Shown here: piece after piece, positions 16,231-24,248 of the stretch
How the letters are laid out: each line of letters starts with the position of its first letter
Numbering within the stretch: position 1 is the stretch's first letter
Origin: CAZMRW01 sp964568805
Lineage (GTDB): Bacteria > Pseudomonadota > Gammaproteobacteria > Methylococcales > Methylomonadaceae
Direction: 5' to 3'
NCBI GenBank assembly: GCA_964568805.1
Contig: CAZMRW010000055.1
Location: forward strand, 1 to 29,316
DNA: 29,316 nucleotides
Program-made: the position numbers and the translations under genes
The notes under the pieces: model-generated
Databases searched by the model: none
Seen by the model: the letters and a program-made list of their open reading frames with translations, nothing else
Told to the model about the DNA's origin: nothing

Positions 16231-17586
16231 ATGTTTGATAATTTAACCGATCGATTAAGTAATACACTTAAAAAAATTAAAGGGCAGGGGCGCCTGACTG
16301 AAGATAACATCAAGGAAACGCTGCGCGAAGTGCGGATTGCTTTGCTTGAAGCCGATGTCGCCTTGCCTGTCGTCACCGATTTTATTGACCGGGTCAGGGA
16401 GGGCGCGCTGGGTCAAGCGGTCCAGTCCAGTCTGACTCCGGGACAATCGCTGGTTAAACTGGTTCAGTCCGAACTGGTTAAGGTGATGGGTGAGGCCAAT
16501 GAAGGACTTAATTTAAGAATGAATCCACCGGCCATCATCTTAATGGCCGGATTGCAGGGCGCCGGTAAAACGACGACTGTCGCCAAATTAGGCCGCTGGC
16601 TCAAAGCAAATCAAAAGAAAAAAGTGGGCGTGGTCAGCGCCGACGTTTACCGTCCGGCGGCTATCAAGCAATTGGAAATGCTGGCGAATGAGCTGGATCT
16701 GGTATTTTTTGACAGCGATGCATCTCAAAAGCCGGTTGACATTGCCATGAATGCCATCGATGCCGCCCGGAAAAAATTTCTCGATGTCATCATTGTGGAC
16801 ACTGCAGGCCGTCTGCATATCGATGATGAAATGATGGGGGAGATTAAGGAATTGCATGCGGCGATCAATCCTATCGAAACCCTGTTTGTTGTCGACAGCA
16901 TGACTGGCCAGGATGCCGCGGTGACCGCCAAGGCATTTAACGATGCGTTGCCGTTGACTGGCATCATATTGACCAAGGCGGACGGCGACGCGCGCGGCGG
17001 CGCTGCGTTATCGATTCGCCATATTACCGGCAAGCCGATAAAATTCATCGGTGTCGGCGAAAAAGCCGATGCGCTGGAGCCTTTTTATCCTGACCGGCTC
17101 GCTTCCCGTATCCTCGGCATGGGGGATATGTTAAGCCTGATCGAAGAAATAGAACAGAAGGTCGATAAGGAAAAGGCCGAAAAGCTGGCTCGCAAGATAC
17201 AGAAGGGCAAAAGTTTTGACCTTGAAGATTTTCGCGAGCAATTAATGCAAATGCAGAATATGGGCGGGGTCAATACCCTGCTCGACAAACTGCCGGGCAT
17301 CAACAGCGTTCCCAAGGAAATGAAGGACCAGGTCAACGATAAGATGCTCGCTCGCCAGATTGCGGTGATAAATTCGATGACAATGCAGGAAAGGCGCTTT
17401 CCCGATTTGATCAAGGGTAACCGGAAAAAGCGCATAGCGGATGGATGCGGTCAGGAACTGCATGACGTCAATCGGATCCTGAAGCTGTTTTTAATGATGC
17501 AGAAAATGATGAAAAAATTCAAAGCCGGCAATATGGCCAATATGATGCGCGGCATTAAAAGCAATGTGCGGGCCTTTAGAAGGTAA
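16231..17586 (+). CDS. ffh: Signal recognition particle protein Ffh (SRP54)
   Basis: A 451-residue Ffh starting at ATG 16231 (MFDNLTDRLSNTLKKIKGQG), the family N-terminus; the longer frame from 16189 adds 14 unrelated residues. The N domain is followed by the G domain, with GLQGAGKTTTVAKLGRWL at 107-124, DTAGRLHID near 190, and TKADGDARGGAALS near 249. The methionine-rich M domain occupies the last ~150 residues (QMQNMGGVNTLLDKLPG, then RKKRIADGCGQELHDVNRIL and MMQKMMKKFKAGNMANMMRG). It binds 4.5S RNA and signal sequences, and with FtsY delivers nascent membrane proteins to the translocon. Most Ffh proteins have GSG in the RNA-contacting loop; here it is GCG. It heads the group ffh, rpsP, rimM, trmD, rplS; the 135-bp gap before rpsP may contain another promoter. 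Confidence 0.97.
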   Translation: MFDNLTDRLSNTLKKIKGQGRLTEDNIKETLREVRIALLEADVALPVVTDFIDRVREGALGQAVQSSLTPGQSLVKLVQSELVKVMGEANEGLNLRMNPPAIILMAGLQGAGKTTTVAKLGRWLKANQKKKVGVVSADVYRPAAIKQLEMLANELDLVFFDSDASQKPVDIAMNAIDAARKKFLDVIIVDTAGRLHIDDEMMGEIKELHAAINPIETLFVVDSMTGQDAAVTAKAFNDALPLTGIILTKADGDARGGAALSIRHITGKPIKFIGVGEKADALEPFYPDRLASRILGMGDMLSLIEEIEQKVDKEKAEKLARKIQKGKSFDLEDFREQLMQMQNMGGVNTLLDKLPGINSVPKEMKDQVNDKMLARQIAVINSMTMQERRFPDLIKGNRKKRIADGCGQELHDVNRILKLFLMMQKMMKKFKAGNMANMMRGIKSNVRAFRR

Positions 17587-17721
17587 TTTGTGTTTTTTTC
17601 CACCGCTGGGGAAATTATGAGAAGCGTCTTTGCATTATCATCAATTAGTGCTTCCCTTATGTGGAAAATCGCGTAAAATAGGCGGATTAAATTCTGAACC
17701 AATATTTTTTGAGGATAGTAA

Positions 17722-17973
17722 ATGGTAACCATTCGTCTTGCTAGAGGCGGCGCCAAAAATCGCCCTTTTTATCATGTTATTGTGACGGACAGCAGAAACA
17801 GCCGTGACGGCCGTTATATTGAACGTATCGGTTTTTTTAATCCGCTGGCTCGCGGTAACGAAGAAAAACTGCGTCTGGACAGCGAACGGGTCAACTATTG
17901 GAAATCCAATGGCGCGCAACCGTCTGACCGTGTCGCAAAATTGATAAAAGACGCACAAAAAGCGGCTGCATAA
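17722..17973 (+). CDS. rpsP: Small ribosomal subunit protein bS16
   Basis: An 83-residue protein with the bS16 signatures VTIRLARGGAKNRPFYHVIV, SRNSRDGRYIERIGFFNP and LDSERVNYWKSNGAQPSDRV. It binds 16S rRNA early in 30S assembly. A strong Shine-Dalgarno GAGGA lies 7 bp before the ATG. A TAAAAT at 17674-17679 with TTCCCT at 17652-17657 (16-bp spacing) is a possible but weak promoter in the gap after ffh. It is first of the conserved rpsP-rimM-trmD-rplS operon. Confidence 0.98.
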   Translation: MVTIRLARGGAKNRPFYHVIVTDSRNSRDGRYIERIGFFNPLARGNEEKLRLDSERVNYWKSNGAQPSDRVAKLIKDAQKAAA

Positions 17974-17979
17974 GCTGTT

Positions 17980-18492
17980 TTGACCGGACAGCCAAAAAAA
18001 GCCATCATCGTCGGCAAGATATCCGGCGTTTTTGGGGTAAAAGGGTGGGTTAAGATTTTTTCCTATACCGACCCCAGAGACAATATATTGGAATATTCTC
18101 CGTGGACGTTGATAAAGGGCGATGAAACCCGAACGATCAAGGTTGTCGACGGCAAGGTGCAGGGAAAGACGATAGTGGTCCAGTTTGATGGAGTGGCCGA
18201 TAGGAATCAGGCAGAAAGCTTTATTGGTTTCGACATTTTTATCACCCAGGATCAATTACCGAAGGCGGCTAAAGGCGAATATTACTGGTCCGACCTGATC
18301 GGCATGAAAGTCGATACCGTGAACGGTATTCATTTGGGCCAGGTTGACAGCCTGCTGGAAACAGGTGCAAACGATGTTCTGATTGTCAAGGGAGAACGGG
18401 AACGCGCAATTCCTTTTTTGCAGGGACAAACGATCATGGACGTCGATCTGGATGCAGGTACGATTGTGGTCGATTGGGATCCCGATTTTTAA
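17980..18492 (+). CDS. rimM: 16S rRNA processing / 30S maturation factor RimM
   Basis: A 170-residue protein with the RimM N-terminal domain (VGKISGVFGVKGWVKIFSYT, then YSPWTLIKG, VVQFDGVADRNQAESFIGFD) and the C-terminal PRC-barrel (YYWSDLIGMKVDTVNGIHLG, LLETGANDVLIVKG, ERAIPFLQGQTIMDVD). It helps mature the 3' domain of the 30S subunit. The only start consistent with the family N-terminus is the TTG at 17980, 6 bp after the rpsP stop and without a clear Shine-Dalgarno, so initiation is probably coupled to rpsP translation. It ends 7 bp before trmD. Confidence 0.95.
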   Translation: MTGQPKKAIIVGKISGVFGVKGWVKIFSYTDPRDNILEYSPWTLIKGDETRTIKVVDGKVQGKTIVVQFDGVADRNQAESFIGFDIFITQDQLPKAAKGEYYWSDLIGMKVDTVNGIHLGQVDSLLETGANDVLIVKGERERAIPFLQGQTIMDVDLDAGTIVVDWDPDF

Positions 18493-18499
18493 GCAGCTT

Positions 18500-19243
18500 A
18501 TGCGATTTGACGTTGTAACGATATTCCCGGATATGGTGGCAGCGGCGGCAAGTTACGGTGTAACCGGAAGGGCGATTGAGCGGCAGATTGTCAGTCTGTC
18601 GGTCTGGAATCCCAGGGATTATACCCATGACAAGCACCGGACGGTCGATGATCGGCCCTATGGTGGCGGGCCGGGAATGGTCATGAAATATCAGCCATTG
18701 CACGATGCCGTCAATCATGCGAAACAGGCCGGTTCAGGCTCGGCAAAAGTCATCTATTTAAGTCCTCAGGGCAAGTTGCTGACTCAGGATTTGTTGACGG
18801 AAGCCTGCAACGAATCGCACATAATTCTGGTTGCAGGGCGTTATGAAGGCATAGACGAGCGCTTTGTCGAGCTGGACTGCGATGATGAATGGTCTATCGG
18901 CGATTATGTGATCAGCGGTGGCGAACTGGCGGCGCTGATTGTGATCGATGGGATCACGCGTTTATTGCCGGGGGTTCTCGGCGATGAGTATTCCGCGCGG
19001 CAGGATTCCCATATGGACGGTTTATTGGACTTTCCGCATTATACCAGACCGGAGCAGTTGGCCGGCTATTCGGTACCGGAGGTTTTAATGGGCGGCAACC
19101 ATGCCGATATCAACCGCTGGAGAACCAAGCAGGCTTTAGGCAGAACCTGGCTGAGACGGCCGGATTTATTAAAAAAAATCAATTTAAACGCAGAGCAGGA
19201 AAGTCTGCTGAATGAATTTAAAATAGAAGTTGACGTTAATTAG
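18500..19243 (+). CDS. trmD: tRNA (guanine-37-N1)-methyltransferase TrmD
   Basis: A 247-residue SPOUT methyltransferase starting at ATG 18500 (MRFDVVTIFPDMVAAAASYG). A frame open from 18383 overlaps rimM and is not family-like. Landmarks are GVTGRAIERQ, PRDYTHDKHRTVDDRPYGGG, PGMVMKYQPL, YLSPQGKLLTQ, the knot sequence AGRYEGIDERFVE, SIGDYVISGGELAALIVIDG and RQDSHMDGLLDFPHYTRPEQ. The enzyme uses S-adenosylmethionine to make m1G37 in tRNAs reading CUN, CCN and CGG codons, preventing +1 frameshifts. It follows rimM by 7 bp and precedes rplS by 9 bp, so the group is translated from one message. Confidence 0.98.
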   Translation: MRFDVVTIFPDMVAAAASYGVTGRAIERQIVSLSVWNPRDYTHDKHRTVDDRPYGGGPGMVMKYQPLHDAVNHAKQAGSGSAKVIYLSPQGKLLTQDLLTEACNESHIILVAGRYEGIDERFVELDCDDEWSIGDYVISGGELAALIVIDGITRLLPGVLGDEYSARQDSHMDGLLDFPHYTRPEQLAGYSVPEVLMGGNHADINRWRTKQALGRTWLRRPDLLKKINLNAEQESLLNEFKIEVDVN

Positions 19244-19252
19244 GGTGTGGTA

Positions 19253-19594
19253 ATGAGCAATATTATTGATGCATTGGAAAATGAACAGCTGAAACAAATT
19301 CCTGAATTTGGACCAGGCGATACCGTAGTAGTACAAGTTAAAGTTAAAGAAGGCGACCGGGAAAGAATCCAGGCTTTTGAAGGCATAGTGATCGCAAAGC
19401 GCAATCGCGGCCTGAACTCGGCTTTCACCGTAAGAAAAATTTCTCACGGTACAGGCGTTGAGCGTGTTTTTCAAACACACAGCCCTTTGATTAGCGAAAT
19501 CACAGTTAAGCGCCGTGGCGATGTCCGCCGCGCTAAATTATATTATTTGCGCGACTTGACCGGTAAAGCGGCCAGAATCAAGGAAAAACTGTAA
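19253..19594 (+). CDS. rplS: Large ribosomal subunit protein bL19
   Basis: A 113-residue bL19 (MSNIIDALENEQLKQIPEFG, then GDTVVVQVKVKEGDRERIQA, FEGIVIAKRNRGLNSAFTVR, KISHGTGVERVFQTHSPLIS, RRGDVRRAKLYYLRDLTGKA). It sits at the 30S-50S interface. The ATG at 19253 gives the family N-terminus; a GTG at 19247 in frame would add two residues. It is the last gene of the rpsP operon and is followed by an intrinsic terminator about 25 bp beyond the stop. Confidence 0.98.
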   Translation: MSNIIDALENEQLKQIPEFGPGDTVVVQVKVKEGDRERIQAFEGIVIAKRNRGLNSAFTVRKISHGTGVERVFQTHSPLISEITVKRRGDVRRAKLYYLRDLTGKAARIKEKL

Positions 19595-19617
19595 CCGTTG
19601 TTATTTAATTTTTCCGG

Positions 19618-19647
19618 AAAAAAGGGCAGCTTTAGGCTGCCTTTTTT
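19618..19647 (+). terminator. Intrinsic terminator after rplS
   Basis: The stem GGCAGC (19625-19630) and GCTGCC (19636-19641) with loop TTTAG is followed by six T residues (19642-19647) and preceded by six A residues (19618-19623). The flanking A and T runs extend the stem and would let it work in both directions. It closes the ffh/rpsP-rplS group. Confidence 0.92.
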
Positions 19648-19782
19648 ATGTCTAATGGTATAGGATTGTTCAAAACGGATGGCTTAAAGGCGGTATGGCA
19701 ACTTTCCTTGCGGCTGCAAGAGCTGCCAATGTCACTTTTGATTCATTGGCTTATCGGAATACCAGCGGATCATGTCTAGTTA

Positions 19783-20511
19783 ATGCAAAATTTGAAGTCA
19801 AAGCTAACCAAAGTCGAGCGGCATTCGGAAGCAATCATTTTGTTGCACGGACTGTTGAGATCAGGGCGCAGCATGAAAAAAGCAGGAAAACTCTTAGGGG
19901 ATTACGGTTATCAAATCATCAATGTGGAATATCCATCCAGGAAATACGAAATTCAGTCTTTGGCTGTCAACTATATAGACCAGGCGCTGGCGGAATGTGA
20001 CCCGGTTCAGGTTCAAAAGATTCATTTTCTGACTCATTCCCTGGGCGGGATAATGATACGCTATTATCTGACCGTAAAGCCAATTGAAAAACTGGGGAAG
20101 GTGGTGATGTTGGCGCCGCCCAATCAGGGCAGCGAAATTGTCGATAAGCTGGGCGCCTGGAACCTGTTTAAATATCTTAACGGACCCGCCGGATTACAGC
20201 TCGGTACCGGTCCAAACAGTTTACCCATTAGTCTGGGACCGTTAAATTTTCAGGCCGGAATCATTGCCGGCGATAAGCCGATCAATCCCTTTTTGTCGCA
20301 GCTGATACCCGGCGACAATGACGGCAAGGTATCGGTAAACCGTTCGCAGGTTGAAGGCATGCAGGATTTTATCGTTGTACCTTATTCCCATACGTTCATC
20401 ATGCAGCGAAGTGATGTCATATACCAGGCGCTGTATTTTATCCAGCAGGGTTCATTTTTTCAGGATAATAAACGCCCCAATAACGGTCTTTTCAGCACGC
20501 TGTCTCGTTAA
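19783..20511 (+). CDS. Alpha/beta hydrolase (lipase/PGAP1-like)
   Basis: A 242-residue alpha/beta hydrolase. The oxyanion strand-loop is AIILLHGLLRSG (His22-Gly23). The nucleophile elbow THSLGG places Ser86, with Thr in place of the usual first Gly of GxSxG. A likely acid is Asp178 or Asp180 in PGDNDGKVSV, and the catalytic His is His203 in YSHTFIM. MLAPPNQGSEIVDKL after the elbow is typical of lipase- and PGAP1-like members. No signal peptide is visible, so it is probably cytoplasmic; the substrate is unknown. No Shine-Dalgarno precedes the ATG at 19783. Its stop overlaps the lytic transglycosylase stop on the other strand by 4 bp, and no hairpin separates the two. Confidence 0.85.
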   Translation: MQNLKSKLTKVERHSEAIILLHGLLRSGRSMKKAGKLLGDYGYQIINVEYPSRKYEIQSLAVNYIDQALAECDPVQVQKIHFLTHSLGGIMIRYYLTVKPIEKLGKVVMLAPPNQGSEIVDKLGAWNLFKYLNGPAGLQLGTGPNSLPISLGPLNFQAGIIAGDKPINPFLSQLIPGDNDGKVSVNRSQVEGMQDFIVVPYSHTFIMQRSDVIYQALYFIQQGSFFQDNKRPNNGLFSTLSR

Positions 20512-21155
20512 CCCAGTTGTGAGGCCTGAAGCTGTTCGCTTAATCGGGCCGTGTTTTTCATTTGCTTGTAGATACGAAAAACCTTGTCAGGATAGCGAGA
20601 CCTGGAATTGCCGAGACTGCCGTTATACCTTAATAATGTTCGTCTGATATTGCCTTTACTAAGATCCTTGCATTGCGCAAGAATACGGCTGCCGACTGAA
20701 ATATTTTTTTTGGGATCATCAAGGGCTTTTTTGCCGCCTATTGATTTGATCTTTTTGGGATGTGCACTGGCCATAACCTGCATTAAACCTCGAGCTCCAA
20801 CCGGGCTAATCACCTTTTCCTTAAATCTGGATTCCACCGCAATAATGGCCAAAATCAATTCCGGCTGTATATCCTGCTTCATGCCATTCCGAAAGGCTTC
20901 GCCGACTATAAAGGATGCTTTGGTTTCAGAGACCTTGAATTGATGCTGGATATAATTTGCCAGTGCTTTGACTTTGTAGGTTTGCTCATCGGCAACGGGG
21001 CTATTTGGCGGAGTTTCCTTGAACTTGGTATGGTCAGGGATTAACGACGAAGGAGGGACTCGCGCATGTTGGGTAAATCCCGCGCTGATCAGCAACAACA
21101 ACGGAATAGTAACGGTATCGTGATAAGCACGCTTCAGCAAGAATTTGGATCGCAT
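20508..21155 (-). CDS. Lytic transglycosylase with SLT domain, last gene of the tad cluster
   Basis: A 215-residue protein starting at ATG 21155, preceded by GAGG at 5 bp. A longer frame from 21188 has no ribosome binding site. The N-terminus (MRSKFLLKRAYHDTVTIPLL followed by LLISAGFT) looks like a signal peptide or anchor. The SLT domain fills the C-terminal half: ILAIIAVESRF with catalytic Glu108, VGARGLMQVM, DDPKKNISVGSRIL and RTLLRYNGSLG. It cleaves the MurNAc-GlcNAc bond of peptidoglycan, forming 1,6-anhydroMurNAc. It lies 201 bp after tadD on the same strand and may open the wall for the Flp pilus apparatus, as dedicated transglycosylases do in other secretion systems (inference). Confidence 0.88.
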   Translation of the reverse strand: MRSKFLLKRAYHDTVTIPLLLLISAGFTQHARVPPSSLIPDHTKFKETPPNSPVADEQTYKVKALANYIQHQFKVSETKASFIVGEAFRNGMKQDIQPELILAIIAVESRFKEKVISPVGARGLMQVMASAHPKKIKSIGGKKALDDPKKNISVGSRILAQCKDLSKGNIRRTLLRYNGSLGNSRSRYPDKVFRIYKQMKNTARLSEQLQASQLG

Positions 21156-21356
21156 ATCGGCCTCATTATTGATTCCGGTTCTCAACATTTCGGGTAAATT
21201 GACATGTTGCAGGCCGGTTGGCAGCGGTTATGTTAGCCGTCGGCAATGCTAACCGCGTTAAAAAAATTAGGAATGAATATTCAAAAGTTTACCGAATGTT
21301 TGTTAAGGTTAGGTTAAAGCTTATCGTATTACCTGCAAGGATGCAATTATACGGAG

Positions 21357-22286
21357 TCAATCAGGAATCGTCTGCCCGGGTTTTAATGTCGAGAGGGTAT
21401 TAAGATTTTCCTGAGCTTTGGGGAAATAAACGGGGGATTCATCGATCGCTCTTCTAAGATATTCTTCCGCCACATCGTATCGTCCAATCAGCATGCTGAT
21501 ATAACCGATATTGTTATAAGTTTCGTGAACTGGCATGATCCGATTGAAGAGAGCGGCAGCAGCCGAGAAATTACCTCTTTTAATTTCGATCAATGCCAGG
21601 TTATGAATGGCTCGCTTATAGCGGTTGTCATAGCCGAGCGCCTGGTTAAACAGTTGTTTTGCCTTGATTTCATTCCCTGTAAGATAATATGAATAACCAA
21701 GATTATTTAACAACATCGGATTATTTGGCTGAATTGCCAGCGCATCCTGGTAATGGACAATTGCTTCAGCGCTATTATGTTCCAGGTCCGCAATGACACC
21801 GAGGCCGTTATGGGCTTTCCAACTGCTGTTGCTAGCCGATACGGCGGCGGTGAAAAGGTCTTTTGCCTTAGCGGTCTGGCCATTCTCCAAATAATGCAGG
21901 CCCAGGTTTTCATTGGCCAATAGATTTTTGTTGTCGATTGCCAAAATATCCTGGTAGATCTTAATGGCTAATTCCGGATGCTTGTCCCGGCTATGAATCG
22001 AAGCGATACGCTCCAATGCTTTAATATTCTTGTTGTTAAATTGCAAGGTTTTGATGTAATAAAAGAGCGCATTCTCCGATTTTCCTTCGCTCCATGCGGC
22101 TTCGGCCTTGGCTAATGCCTGCTGTTCTGATTTTACGTCCGGGTCCAGCAGATTTAATATATTATTGGAACTGTTAACGCTGTTTGCGTCCGGATTACCG
22201 GATTTAACAGTCTGTGGATTGCACGCAGTGATGATGAGTGGTGCGATAAATGAAAGCGCAAGAATACCGATTTTTTGAGAGAACAT
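21357..22286 (-). CDS. tadD: TPR lipoprotein TadD
   Basis: A 309-residue protein from ATG 22286; a frame open further upstream to 22376 overlaps tadC and lacks the signal sequence. The N-terminus (MFSQKIGILALSFIAPLIIT-AC) is a lipoprotein signal with lipobox IITAC and acyl-Cys22. The rest is a run of tetratricopeptide repeats, for example ALFYYIKTLQFNNKNIKALE, LAIKIYQDILAIDNKNLLAN, AIVHYQDALAIQPNNPMLLN and AKQLFNQALGYDNRYKRAIH. TadD is the outer-membrane pilotin-like lipoprotein that assists secretin assembly in Flp pilus systems. It starts 14 bp after the tadC stop and continues the tad operon. Confidence 0.88.
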   Translation of the reverse strand: MFSQKIGILALSFIAPLIITACNPQTVKSGNPDANSVNSSNNILNLLDPDVKSEQQALAKAEAAWSEGKSENALFYYIKTLQFNNKNIKALERIASIHSRDKHPELAIKIYQDILAIDNKNLLANENLGLHYLENGQTAKAKDLFTAAVSASNSSWKAHNGLGVIADLEHNSAEAIVHYQDALAIQPNNPMLLNNLGYSYYLTGNEIKAKQLFNQALGYDNRYKRAIHNLALIEIKRGNFSAAAALFNRIMPVHETYNNIGYISMLIGRYDVAEEYLRRAIDESPVYFPKAQENLNTLSTLKPGQTIPD

Positions 22287-22300
22287 AGTAATTAATAGAA

Positions 22301-23254
22301 TTAATGAGATAGCGCCTGATAGATCGAAATAACGGCGGGCCCAAGGATGACGACAAAAATTCCCGGAAAGAAACAAAAGGCCAGGGGAAACAGCATTTTA
22401 ACGGCCAGCTTAGCCGCTTCTTCTTCAGCTTTTTGCATCCGTTTATCTCTAAGATCCTCCGCGAAGATGCGCAAGGTGTTGCCGATACTGGTACCGAAAC
22501 GCATGCTTTGAGCAAGTGCCGATGCCAGTCCGCGAATTTCTTCCACGCCTGTTCGGGTGACCAGATTTTTCAAGGCCTGCTCTCTGGAAACGCCGGCCCT
22601 CAGCTCAGCATTGACCAGACTCAGTTCATAACCCATAACTTCATTACTCAATACGGTATCTTTGGCAACTCGTTGCAGACCCGCATCCAGCCCAAGGCCG
22701 GCTTCAGTACAAACGATCAGTTGATCAACCGCATCCGGAAATGCATTTCTGATGACTCGTTTTCTTTTATCAACCATGCTGTCCAGATAAAAGCTGGGAG
22801 CGACGAAGCCCAGCAGAAATCCCGTGGTGACTATCAGCAATAAATTCGTCGAACTCAACTTGGGTAAAAATGTTGTGCTGATGATAAATAACAGGGAGGG
22901 CAAACCGATCGTTAACAGAATTTTAATTCCGTAATAATGGGAAAGGCTGTTTTTGCTGTGATACCCCGCATGTAACAGCCGTTGACGGTCATAACCGAGT
23001 TTCTCTCCGGCGCGCTCTCTGATGACAAAGTAGCTGCCCAAATGCGCGGTCGCGTTCCGGAAAAACTGCGATTCATGTTTAGTTCCAGTAATGTCGTGCA
23101 GCCGCGTTCTGAACGGGTTATACATGCCGATAACCAGGAAATAAAATGCCATTACCAACGAAAAAGTCGCCGCGGCGAATAAGGTCATGACCATCCACTT
23201 GCCGATTACGGGGTCACCGGATATGCCTAATATGAATTGTGCAATTTGATCCAT
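22301..23254 (-). CDS. tadC: Tad inner-membrane platform protein TadC
   Basis: A 317-residue type II secretion F-domain protein. An N-terminal membrane segment (WMVMTLFAAATFSLVMAFYF) and two further helices around residues 100-150 precede the conserved cytoplasmic F domain (NAFPDAVDQLIVCTEAGLGL, then GVSREQALKNLVTRTGVEEI, ALAQSMRFGTSIGNTLRIFA and RMQKAEEEAAKLAVKMLFPL). A final membrane helix contains FPGIFVVILGPA. Together with TadB it forms the platform that couples the TadA ATPase to pilin polymerisation. It starts 8 bp after tadB. Confidence 0.95.
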   Translation of the reverse strand: MDQIAQFILGISGDPVIGKWMVMTLFAAATFSLVMAFYFLVIGMYNPFRTRLHDITGTKHESQFFRNATAHLGSYFVIRERAGEKLGYDRQRLLHAGYHSKNSLSHYYGIKILLTIGLPSLLFIISTTFLPKLSSTNLLLIVTTGFLLGFVAPSFYLDSMVDKRKRVIRNAFPDAVDQLIVCTEAGLGLDAGLQRVAKDTVLSNEVMGYELSLVNAELRAGVSREQALKNLVTRTGVEEIRGLASALAQSMRFGTSIGNTLRIFAEDLRDKRMQKAEEEAAKLAVKMLFPLAFCFFPGIFVVILGPAVISIYQALSH

Positions 23255-23262
23255 GGACGGGC

Positions 23263-24237
23263 CTAAATATCAAAATTAATTTGTTTGCGTACCCAGAAAG
23301 CGCCAATAACCTGTAGTACAAGTCCCCCGCCAAGAATCAGATGGCCGATTTCTGTTTCGAACAACGGTTTGACATAAGAAGGAGACCTTAAACTGATAGC
23401 CAAAAATACGACAAACGGCAGCAGGGAAAGCACCCAGGCCGACATGCGGTTTTCTGCGGTAATCGTTTTGACACGGCGCTGAAAGCGGAACCGTTTTCTT
23501 AATATATCACTGGTTTTGTCCAGTAATTCCGCGAGATTACCTCCGGTATCGCGCTGAATCAGAATGGCGGTGGTGGCTGCAACCAAATTCATGCTGGGTA
23601 CTCTCATCAGAAGATAATTAAAGGCTTCTCTGACATCGCGGCCATAATTGATTTCTTCGAAGGTAATGCCGAATTCTTTTGCGATGGGGGGCTGCATTTC
23701 TTCGGCAATATAATGCATTGCTTCATTGAATGGATAGCCTGCGCGCAAGGCGCGAGTCATCATATCCAACGCGTCGGGCAACTGCTCTTCAAACAGCTCC
23801 AGCCTTTTTTGGCGATCGTTCTTGAGCTTTAAAATAGGGGTTAAGCCGGCAAACAGCACAGCGATCAGCGTAGCGAGGATGTTGCCGGTAAAATGCCAGG
23901 TAATGCCCCCCCCCAGCAATGCCAATCCGAACATCGCAAAAATAACCCGATAGGAGGGATAGGATTTACCTGCTTGTTCAAGCAAGTCTTCGATGGCCTC
24001 GGTGCCCGGCAAAGATTCCAGGAATCGTTCAGGCGCTGATAATTCGCGTAAATATTTTTGCCTGACCAGTGACTGCTCGCCGCTGATGCCGCCTTGAGTG
24101 ACTTTTCGAAGCCGCTGTTTAATTTTCCGGCTTTCGACTGACCGTGTACCGAAGGACGGTACCAGTATTAATTGGGAAAGCAGAAAAACTGCTCCGGAAA
24201 CAAGAATTAAAAAGATAATGAGCGTGGATTTATCCAT
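23263..24237 (-). CDS. tadB: Tad inner-membrane platform protein TadB
   Basis: A 324-residue type II secretion F-domain protein. It has an N-terminal membrane helix (TLIIFLILVSGAVFLLSQLI), a second pair near residues 95-130, and the F domain (EQLPDALDMMTRALRAGYPF, IAKEFGITFEEINYGRDVRE, RVPSMNLVAATTAILIQRDT, GGNLAELLDKTSDILRKRFR, then RVKTITAENRMSAWVLSLLP). It ends with two more hydrophobic helices. It partners TadC in the pilus platform. It starts 11 bp after the tadA stop and ends 8 bp before tadC. Confidence 0.95.
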   Translation of the reverse strand: MDKSTLIIFLILVSGAVFLLSQLILVPSFGTRSVESRKIKQRLRKVTQGGISGEQSLVRQKYLRELSAPERFLESLPGTEAIEDLLEQAGKSYPSYRVIFAMFGLALLGGGITWHFTGNILATLIAVLFAGLTPILKLKNDRQKRLELFEEQLPDALDMMTRALRAGYPFNEAMHYIAEEMQPPIAKEFGITFEEINYGRDVREAFNYLLMRVPSMNLVAATTAILIQRDTGGNLAELLDKTSDILRKRFRFQRRVKTITAENRMSAWVLSLLPFVVFLAISLRSPSYVKPLFETEIGHLILGGGLVLQVIGAFWVRKQINFDI

Positions 24238-24248
24238 GGTTTTAACCC

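Noticed and set aside
17588..17610. Possible terminator after ffh (TTTCC ... GGAAA)
   Set aside because: The stem is only five AT-rich pairs with no proper T-tract on the transcribed side; it could not be distinguished from chance.
18383..18499. Upstream extension of trmD overlapping rimM
   Set aside because: It is read out of frame within the rimM coding sequence; TrmD begins at MRFDVV.
22287..22376. Upstream extension of tadD (MFLSGNFCRHPW...)
   Set aside because: It overlaps the end of tadC and would bury the lipoprotein signal that begins at MFSQKIG.
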